Of a stretch of DNA of 64,000 nucleotides, positions 56,474-64,000 are shown piece by piece. The notes below the pieces were generated by a model, which worked only from the letters and a program-made list of their open reading frames with translations, was not told the origin of the DNA and did no database searches. Every line of letters begins with the position of its first letter. Position 1 is the first letter of the stretch. This stretch comes from Nigrospora sphaerica (Eukaryota; Ascomycota; Sordariomycetes; Amphisphaeriales; Apiosporaceae). Location of the stretch: the NCBI GenBank assembly GCA_018287875.1, contig JAGVVL010000002.1, positions 7,316,001-7,380,000 on the forward strand, read 5' to 3'. Made by a program: the position numbers and the translations under genes.

Positions 56474-58121
56474 AGCGACAACGCATGGGTACAACGGCGC
56501 GAATCTGGAGAGCTTCTTTTTTTTTTTTGGTCTTGGGAGTGCGGCGTTCGTGGCGATACCTTGGAGGCAAATACCTCGGGAGGGCTTTTCGGCATTTTCT
56601 GCGTAGAAGAGAAGCGATCGCGTCTTACAAGCGGCGGCATTATGAGTTTCAAAGTAGAAGATAGAAGAACGATTCTAGCCCCGGCCTTGCTACGGGCGTG
56701 TGGCACTTTTTCCGTTGGGGGCCGAGATGCTTCCTATCCTCACATGACGGCTTTCCTCCCCTCAGAGCTTCACCGTTCTCTTGCCGAACTGGGCGAATTG
56801 CTTTTCGCTAACACAAGGCGGCAAGGGCAGGAATTGCCTGTCCGTGTCTCCAACAGGGCCAAGACACGGCACACGAGATGGCGGCCGCTCTTGAGCCGCC
56901 TGAGCATCGCGTAAGAGACTTGGTAATATGTTTGCAATACCACAAGCCACCTCACTCGTCGCCTGGGAAGCCACAGGGAACCACCCCCCTAAAAAGCCAC
57001 ATGGGGCCATTTTCTCACGAGTCGGCCCAGGCGGATCATGGCGATCATCGGCCGCCGAGGGGAGGGCCACCTTACTAGCTACCACGGCACAGGCTATGCC
57101 CGCGTCACTAAAGAGCCAACCCGCCACATTGGTCTCTAACCCAGACACGTCTGGAATCCAGGATGGCTTGACAGGGGCAGCAGATGAGGGGCGGGCTCGG
57201 CGTTTTCCATTTCCTCGGTAGCGTGGACGGGCTGCCGTGGTTAATGGACGCCCAGTGAGCCCCGAGAAGGAGGAGGAGGAGGAGCTACGGGCCGCGACAT
57301 GGCCCTACCGCCGGTTCTCCCTCCCCTCCCACTGTGCAAGTGCCGTTGCCCGGCGAGGCGCCGCGTCTTCGGCTGACTGGAGCCAGTGCCAGCTGATCAG
57401 ATCAGGGAGGGGGTGGGAGGGCGGTGGACGAGGGCGGTTCAGAAATTCGACAGGACGACCCGGGAGGGTCTTGAAGACACTTGGGGATTTCGAGGGCACG
57501 GGCTTGACTTGAACCCGTGTCTTTCCCTCGCCCGAGACGGAGGGATTGGAACGGGGGACTGGGCAGGAAGTTCCTCCCTTGGCCCTCTTTCGGCCCTTTC
57601 TCCCCGGCACGCTCTTGCGTCGAGCGTGGCCGCGCCGCCCTCAGCCCTGTTAAGAGCGCGCGAGAAGCCGCTCCGAGCTCAAAACCGGGCGGGCAGAAAA
57701 AACCTCTCTCTGCTCAACCTCTCCTCCTTTTCCTCGCTCCCGTCGAAACCCCCCTACTCCCTTTCCATCTACCTGCACGCTCTTTTCCTCGGACGGAGCT
57801 CGCAAAAAGGGCGCTCGAAAGACGCGTCCAGCCGCCAGTGACACCTTTTCCCGGTCCCGCGTCCCCCATCCGACAATAGTCGAGCGAGTGAGAAGAGAAG
57901 GGGGGCCAACGAACTTCACGCCACGTCTCCACGTTTGCGGGTGAGGTTCAAGTTGTGTTTTGTGTGTACGCGCGCGAGCACCCCCCTATAGCATCATCCC
58001 CTTTACCGTCAACTAGCACACGGCCTCCACGGGGCCGCTCGAGGGCGAAGAAAGAAAACGAAAAGGAAGAAAGTAAAAGGAATCAATCGTTTGTTTCCCC
58101 CCCTCTCGGATCGCCCCCAAG
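56474..58121. promoter_or_regulatory. Long upstream region of the hot-dog thioesterase gene
   Basis: A 1.65-kb interval between two plus-strand genes. A T run at 56516-56529 lies in the probable 3' UTR of the carrier gene. From about 57500 to 58120 the plus strand is C/T-rich with interspersed purine blocks, like a long fungal promoter and 5' leader. No gene is recognised. Confidence 0.5.
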
Positions 58122-59158
58122 ATGAGTGGCAACAGCAGCGGCAGCGGCGGCGGCAGCAGCAGCAGCAGCACCGGCGATGCCGCGCCGATCTTCACGCCCC
58201 GCATCGGCATCGCGGCCTCCAAGCCGCACTCGGATCCCAAGGAGCACAACCAGCCCATCGCCGACCCCGTCGCGCACTTCCAGTCCATCCCGTGGTGCGC
58301 CGCCCTGCTCAATGACAAGGAAAACATCGACGTGCTCGTGCCCGACCGTCGTCCGCTGCCCTCGGGCGAGAGCAACTTTGTGCGCCAGACAAGTACGTAA
58401 TCCCCCCCTTTGCTCCTCGGCTCCTCTACTCCTCACCACTTACCCCCCCTTTTTCTCACTCTCCTCCTCCTCCACATGGGGACGGATCCCCCCTTCCCCT
58501 TCCCCTCTCCCACGGAAGAAAAAGGACCCGACTAACCCCTCGTGGCGGCCGACAGTGAACACGTCATCGACGGTACGGGCGTGCGTGACTTTCTTCCGGG
58601 TGCTGCGGCCGGCGGCGGCGGCGGCGGCGCCGCCGACGGCGACGAAGGGGCCGGCGCCGGCGGTGCTCGCGGGCGGCGGGCGGGCGCACGGCGAGGACGC
58701 GCGCAACCCGTTCGTGCTCTTCACGGCGCTGCTGGACCTCGGGGCCGGCTGCGCCGGCTACGCGCGCACGCTGCACGGCGGCGTCGTGCCCGTCATCCTC
58801 GACGAGGTCATGGGCACCGCCGCCAACCTGCAGAGCCCGCACGGCGCCTACACGGTCCGCTTCACCACCGACTACCGCCGCGCCGTCGCCACGCCCCAGG
58901 TCGTCGCCGCCCGCGGCCGCGTCGTCCGCAAGGACGGCCGCAAGCTCCACGTCCGCGGCGCCCTCGAGGACAAGGACGGTCCGTCTTTCCCCCCCTCTTC
59001 TTCTTCCTCTCTTCCATCTTACGCCGCCCCTCCCCTCGAACCCCTGATGAAGAAAAAACCGGTACTGATTCCCGTTCGCCGACGCAGGAAATATCTTGGC
59101 CGAGGCCGAGGGGCTCTGGCTGTGCATGGCGCACGACGTCGGCCGAAGCAAGATGTAA
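58122..59158 (+). CDS. Hot-dog fold thioesterase superfamily protein (PaaI-like)
   Basis: Predicted acyl-CoA thioesterase-like protein of unknown substrate. Exons 58122-58392, 58556-58978 and 59088-59158 (both introns phase 1) give 254 residues. The start is a Ser/Gly-rich low-complexity tract (SGNSSGSGGGSSSSS). Residues 40-60 (DPVAHFQSIPWCAALLND) precede the domain, as in fungal members. The hot-dog core contains YARTLHGGVVPVILDEVMG with the HGG...DE signature beginning at His167. YTVRFTTDYRRAVATPQVVAARGRVVRKDGRKLHVRGALED gives the next strands, and exon 3 ends ILAEAEGLWLCM. The Ala/Pro-rich stretch near residues 104-120 is an insertion. Sequence is extremely GC-rich in exon 2. The domain call is firm, the substrate is not. 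Confidence 0.85.
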
Positions 59159-59812
59159 AAGGAAAACCCCTAAAGGGGAGGGAGAAGCGTCGTAGGGTCT
59201 CCTGCTTTGCTACGGCCGACGTATGATGCCATGGCCAAACCCATCGAGATTTGTTTTACCCACCCCCAAGAGGATCCATGGGCTCCTACGATGAAGGCTA
59301 TGGGGTAGAGTGAGGGGTTGTTTTGCCCGGACACATCTCCCGAAATACCCTGGGGACCCGTTGACAGCCTAAGCACTTACGAGATTACCGGTAATAGTAG
59401 AGTAACATTGTCTTTCTCCGAGTCACTCCTAGTGGTAGAGCTATCTCGTCTTTCTTCAAACCACTGCTGGCAGTCAAGTAGTACTGCCTGTCCTTAAATG
59501 ACTACCATTAGCAAGGTAATACTGCTTATCTTAACGAAGCAAAACTTCACCAGGCAGCTTCGAGGTGGCATAGAAAACACTATTTAATTTTACGACTACG
59601 AGTATTTGAATAATTATCAACTAATGTATGCACCGTTCATCTGGCCTGGGGCCAGGTCCGAGAATGTCTGCTCCCAACGCCCGTTGAATACTACCAAGTA
59701 CGTTGGATACCTCTCCATTTCATAATTTCAACGCCGAGAAAATGCCACGTGATTAAAAGAATGCAATGCCCGCTTATGTCCATCCGGCCGGCTGCTCTCG
59801 TCCTCCGTCTCG
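59159..59812. other. Convergent intergenic region thioesterase / EMP70, A/T-rich with degenerate repeats
   Basis: About 650 bp between convergent stop codons. From about 59380 to 59650 the composition falls to clearly A/T-rich, in contrast to everything around it. It contains a perfect palindrome ATTACCGGTAAT (59384-59395) and a degenerate four-unit array (59397-59555). No gene is seen. Confidence 0.6.
59397..59555. repeat. Degenerate tandem array, about 38-43 bp x4
   Basis: Four units begin at 59397 (GTAGAG), 59435 (GTAGAG), 59478 (GTAGTACTGC) and 59516 (GTAATACTGC). Units 1 and 2 share GTAGAG, GTCTTTCT and CACT-CT in register. Units 3 and 4 match over 17 bases, GTAGTACTGCCTGTCCT versus GTAATACTGCTTATCTT, with four differences, all transitions. 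Alignment was made by eye. Confidence 0.55.
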
Positions 59813-62086
59813 CTAATCCGCCTTGATAGCACTGCATCACGGAATTAGCGCCGAGTCCCGCGATGGGGCCAGGAGTATGCGAACTTACCCGTAAATCCTC
59901 CTGACGAACGCGTAGGCCGCCAGGAAGCCCACGGTGCCCGTCAGGAGCCCATACACACAGCAGGCCATGAAGCTGTAGCTGAAGAACAGCATCGAGCTCA
60001 CGAAGCCCGTGATGTGCAGCTTGACAAAGTAGTACCACACGCAGTAGAGGAACACCCAGAACGCGCTTCCACCGCCGATCAGGAACGACTGCCACCACCA
60101 GTGGTAGTTCTCCGAGCAAAGCTGGATATAAACCGTCACCACCGTGACCTCGGCAATGGTAAGAATGAGGATGACCGAGACGACGGCGAGGAAGCCAAAG
60201 ACGTAATAGTACCCACTCTTATCCTGCCACATGGACTGGAAGACGAAAAGCAGTTCGATGAAGACGACGGCAAACGGAATAAGACCGGCCAACAAGACGG
60301 ACTGGAGGCTTTTGACGTACCACGCCTGCCGCGGTATCTGCCTCGGGATGCTGCTGGTCTTGGTGGGATGCTCCCAGGCGCCCGTTCGGACGTAGCCGTA
60401 CCAGGAGCCAACATAGACGAGAGGGACCTGGATGCAGAGCCACAGGAGGACGAGCCCGATGAGGGTGCCGAACGGAATCGCCGTGCTCGATGCCTGCGCC
60501 CAAACAAAAAGATTCAGGATGAAGATAAGGCCAAAGAGGAGGCCGGGGAACAGCACGGCCGTGACCAGGGCGTTCCGTCGGAAGTCGTGGCCGTCGAAAG
60601 TCTTGTATACCCTGGCCGAGAAATAGCCCGAGAACGTGCCGGCGAAGACGAAGAGCCCGACGCCCGCGCTAATAAAACCGCCGCGGAAGCTTGGGTTCAA
60701 AACACCAATGGCGCTCAGCAACACGAGACCCAGGGCCATGAACAGCAACTGCATCCCCGATCCAACCATGGGCGCCAAGAGGTGACCGTACGCGGGCTTG
60801 CGGAAGACGTCGGCATGGAGTAACTTCCACCCCGTCACATCCTCGAGGGCCTCGTCGTCCGAGGACATGTCCGCGTCGTGATCCGGTCCGCTCTCCTGGT
60901 CCAGCAGGCCAAGACCCACTTTCTCCGACTTCCTTGCGGACACGCCTTTCCGCTTGGTGCGAAGCTTGCCATCCTCCATCAAGCCCTCCTTGTAATTTTT
61001 GATGTCGGTTCGGATCGTCTTGGCGAGAATCATAAGTACGATGCCCGTCAAGAGAGCGCAGATGATCAATGAGTTGACAATGGCTAGCCAGTGTATCCTG
61101 GAGCCCTCCTCCTGGTTGACAAAGTACAAATCCCAGCGGTGGTTCCACTCGATGGAGTCGTCCTCGCGGAAGTAGACCGAGTAGGTGTAGGGGATCGTCA
61201 TCGTTGCACTGTCGTTGGGGTCCTCCATCTCCTCTGGGTAGTAGGACGAGTCGGGGTACTGGGCAGCAAGGTCGATTGTCTTGTTCGGGGCCATGTAGAG
61301 CTCGAGGCCATCGTCAATCTCATGGAGGTCTTTGGGGCAACCGTCCTCGCGCTTGGTACCCGGCCCAATGCTCTTGGTGTAGACCTCGAACCCGACAATG
61401 ACCTTGGCGCCCTTCTCACCAGCACGGCCCGGGGCCCTCCGGTGACGGATAACGATGGTGTGGTGGTTGTTGAGGAAATAGCGCGGCTTGCCGTTGCCGG
61501 CCGAGTAGTCGGTGAAGCCGAGCTTGAAGCCTGCCGCATAGTACTTCCGCGACTTGTCGACTGTAACGAAGCTGGTGGCACCGGGGAGGTTGTCAACGAT
61601 CCATTCCACCACATAGCCGTCCCTCACCAACTCTTTGGCCCTGTTGAGGTCCTGGCGGTTGATCTCCTTGCTGCAGACGAAGCTGCACTCCTTGTCCTGG
61701 CCCATGATCAAGTCGAGATCCGAGGTGATGATGCGATCGCCGCGAAGGACCTCGCCCAGATTGAGCGAGATGCTCTGACCGCTGAGCAGCCCCCCTCCCG
61801 CTTTCTTTCCCGTCGGAGGGCAGACGAAGGGAAGATCGTAGTAAGCATATTGCAGTTGGGTGTTGTCCGAGTAGACCTTGTTCACAAGCAGGGGTATCTG
61901 TTCGTTGTCCTGGTATGTCTTGACTGACCAGCCTGGGGAACTAATGTCAGCGGGCGCACTTGGGGCTAAGGTGGCGCGGCCGATACAGCAGAGACCCAAC
62001 GTACCGGGAATATAGAAGGCCGCGGCTTGGGAGATGGCGAGACTCGACAAGAGCCACCTCATAACTGACGGACCAAGCTTGGCCAT
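59813..62086 (-). CDS. EMP70: Endomembrane protein EMP70 / TM9SF nonaspanin
   Basis: Nine-transmembrane protein of the Golgi/endosomal system, implicated in sorting of membrane proteins. Three exons, 62086-62005, 61932-59889 and 59831-59813 (phases 1 and 2), give 714 residues. The signal peptide is about residues 1-23 (RWLLSSLAISQAAA), then FYIPGWSVKTY, the standard start of the mature lumenal domain. Splicing joins FYIP-G-WSV and removes a 72-nt intron that has no stop. The lumenal domain carries LPFVCPPTGKK, GDRIITSDLDLIMGQDKECSF and YSVYFREDDSIEWNHRWDLY. Nine hydrophobic segments follow. The final 19-nt exon, found from the GTAAGT donor and an ATGCAG acceptor, turns ...FVRRIYG into ...IYGAIKAD, a C-terminal K-x-D sorting signal like that of other TM9 proteins. 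It lies convergent to the thioesterase gene. Confidence 0.92.
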
Positions 62087-64000
62087 GACGGTTTCGTGCC
62101 AGAGGGGACGTTACTGCGGTAGCAAAGGCATCAAAAGAGAGCAGCACGACGGGGCCGTAGAAAGGTGGTACAGGCTAGGCTATAGGCATGACAATGTTCC
62201 ACGGCGCGCAGGGAAGCCGGGGAATCGGGCGATGGTATCGCCAGACGCCGGTGGGATGGGCGGCAGTGCTTGCGCCTGACGTGAGATAGTCGACGGTCAG
62301 CGCGCACGAGGAGGGGGGAGGAATGAGGTGATGCGATGCTATGGATGGATTGGCAGCAGACGACAGCAGCTGGGTGGCTATGATGTAAGTAATGTACCGT
62401 GCAGGTAGCTAGGGCGAGTGCCGCGATGAGGGGGAAGTGCCGGCTGAGTGGACAAATGGCCTGCTCATCAGGGACTGCAGGCAGGCGGTTTAACGAGTGT
62501 AATCGGTACCGAGTACCCTGGGTGGTGTCGCGCGGGCGGCGGCGGGTGCAACGAGGGTTGGTGGGAGAGTATGGATGGTTTGGTTGCGTTTGCTGTGACT
62601 GGGTGACTGGGGGCGTTCAGACGGGCAATGCTTGAGTTCAACGCAGCAGGACGCGCACGGCGGAGGGGGATTCGAGCCCAGCCGGCAGTGCGCGCGCTCC
62701 AAGAGGCAAGATGATGATCTCGCCGACGACGATGGGCCGGGCAGTGAAGGCGAAGGAGCGCGGGCTGCGAAGTGGGCGACGGGTGTGCGAGGATCTCGAC
62801 CAAGGGCCCGCGGAGGGTCTTCCTGCAGGTCGTCTCCTCCCTCCCCCTTGTCGCAACTCGGGTAGGTGGCTTGGCTGCGGCAGCGGGCGGATTAGCGCCG
62901 AGGGATGCGGAGGAATATGCAACCTATGCTGATGGTGGATGCTTTGCGCTGTGTATTCTTGCGATGGGTCGCTTTTGGTTGGTTTGGTGTCGGGGTACTG
63001 GTGGTGTTGGTGCTGACGCTAATGACGACGCAGTGGACGCTACATCCCTCACGATACATGTACAACCCGCGAGCACGGCGGCTAATAGCGAAGGCGTCCG
63101 CGGTGCGGGTCCCGATTTCCATTTGTTTCGGAGCCTCTCGTATTGCCCGTAGCTGCTGTTCCAGCTGCCCTGTTTCCTGCCGTTTGGCTGCCCCCCTCAT
63201 GACTTACGATAATAATCACCCAATACCAGGGCCGGGGCTGATCTTTTGCGGTATAGGCAACGAACCCTGACAAACATGCAGTCCCAAAGTCCCTTCTCTG
63301 CCCCCCCGTCCCACGTCTACCGATCCAGCCTACGCATAGCATCAGAGTATGGGACGCGTATGGTGGAATGGAGCAAGTGCAGGCGCGCGGGTCAGCCCGA
63401 CGAACCGCCCGGCTCGAGTATAACAAGGTTGGAACTACCCGACGAGATCCACCCCTGGATGGCCGTGGTGCAACTGGTTGTCCGTCCGGGATGCACGATA
63501 TGGGATTCAACCCATCGTGAAATGGACGCATCCATGGTTCCCTTGCAACGACTAATACCTACATACATGTAGTTGCTGTGCATATGTGCATGTACTGAGG
63601 TACCTCCCTACAGTTTTCACGTGCTCCGGCGTCGGTTTTAAACACGCCCAAACCATCACTCACTAGGTACAACAGCCGCTTGTGCGTCTCTACTACGGGC
63701 CAAAAAAAAACTTTTGCCCAGGGTCCTCGTCCGTGTCTCTCCTCGGGGAACACTAATGAAACCATTGGCAGTGTGATAGAACGATCCGACAATGTCTTTA
63801 CGCTGCACAGATTGATCGCCATGGCACTCGCGCCGCGCCTTGTCATCGTGCAGCCGCCCCCGGAGGATCGCGACGAATGACCTGAGCTTGAAGCCTGCCC
63901 ACTCGCGTCTCCTCCTTGTCCCGGACTCGCACATTGAGGGTCATATGCAATGACCCGGCCCTTCCGATCACGATGCCGAAACAGTTGTACGATGTAGTTT
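62087..64000. other. Right flank: EMP70 promoter and unassigned sequence
   Basis: The region right of 62086 must contain the EMP70 promoter. Beyond it, up to the window edge, I find no frame or exon chain that I recognise. Frames on both strands are short and GC-driven. A gene with small exons, or one starting outside the window, cannot be excluded. Confidence 0.5.

Noticed and set aside
54857..56494. 545-codon minus-strand open frame opposite the mitochondrial carrier
   Set aside because: Antisense of the carrier with Arg/Gly/Ala-rich text; the sense strand has all three carrier signatures.
61932..62005. Reading EMP70 straight through from 62086 as one exon
   Set aside because: The extra 24 residues break the family-typical FYIPGWSVK sequence, and perfect GT/AG borders flank the insertion, so it is treated as an intron.
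62640..62700. T-arm-like GATTCGAGCCC, checked for a tRNA gene
   Set aside because: No matching acceptor stem, D-arm or anticodon arm can be folded around it.

Overview
This window is nuclear chromosomal DNA from a filamentous ascomycete, most likely a Sordariomycete. The evidence is GC-rich coding sequence, short introns (about 50-160 nt) with GTAAGT/GTACGT-type donors and CAG/TAG acceptors, branch-site-like CTGAC motifs, a fungal Zn2Cys6-type factor, a GPI-anchored GH17 glucanase, and long gene-specific proteins such as a Tao3/PAG1 homologue, Urb1 and Sec5. There are no operons, Shine-Dalgarno sites, CRISPR arrays, rRNA genes or convincing tRNA genes. I assembled the gene models by hand from open frames, splice signals and family knowledge. 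Lengths and phases close exactly for nearly all of them.

Layout, left to right: a 3.5 kb stretch with no recognisable gene; IDH2 (-) divergent from SEC5 (+); a BED-like plus Zn2Cys6 transcription factor (-) followed by NADPH-cytochrome P450 reductase (-); a 4.3 kb gene-poor gap; the very large TAO3/PAG1 morphogenesis scaffold (+); DIB1/U5-15kD (-) divergent from URB1 (+); a GH17 cell-wall glucanase (-); TSC1/hamartin (-) divergent from a DJ-1/PfpI-family protein (+); mitoribosomal protein uL23m (+) convergent with a METTL4-like MT-A70 methyltransferase (-); a CSC1/OSCA-type channel (+); a DHA1-type MFS transporter (+); a LEU5-like mitochondrial carrier (+); a PaaI-like hot-dog thioesterase (+); an EMP70/TM9 nonaspanin (-); and about 1.9 kb with no gene recognised at the right edge.

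The genes are mostly conserved housekeeping genes. Themes are polarised growth and secretion (SEC5, TAO3, EMP70, GH17), growth control and ribosome supply (TSC1, URB1, uL23m), splicing (DIB1) and mitochondrial/ER metabolism (IDH2, CPR, LEU5). Nothing indicates a biosynthetic cluster, and the neighbourhood looks like ordinary euchromatin. I found no clearly undescribed multi-gene system.

The most interesting signals are in gene architecture and between genes. Tiny terminal exons carry essential C-termini: 19 nt for the KxD sorting signal of EMP70, and 18 nt for the FAD-stacking Trp end of CPR. EMP70 also has a stop-free 72-nt intron that is a multiple of three. The transcription factor has two different zinc modules, the first split by an intron between its paired cysteines. 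There are several promoter-proximal minisatellites (25-bp x5, 15-bp x5, a degenerate 38-43-bp x4 array with transition-biased differences), and a recurring palindrome-like TACCTANGTA motif confined to intergenic DNA.
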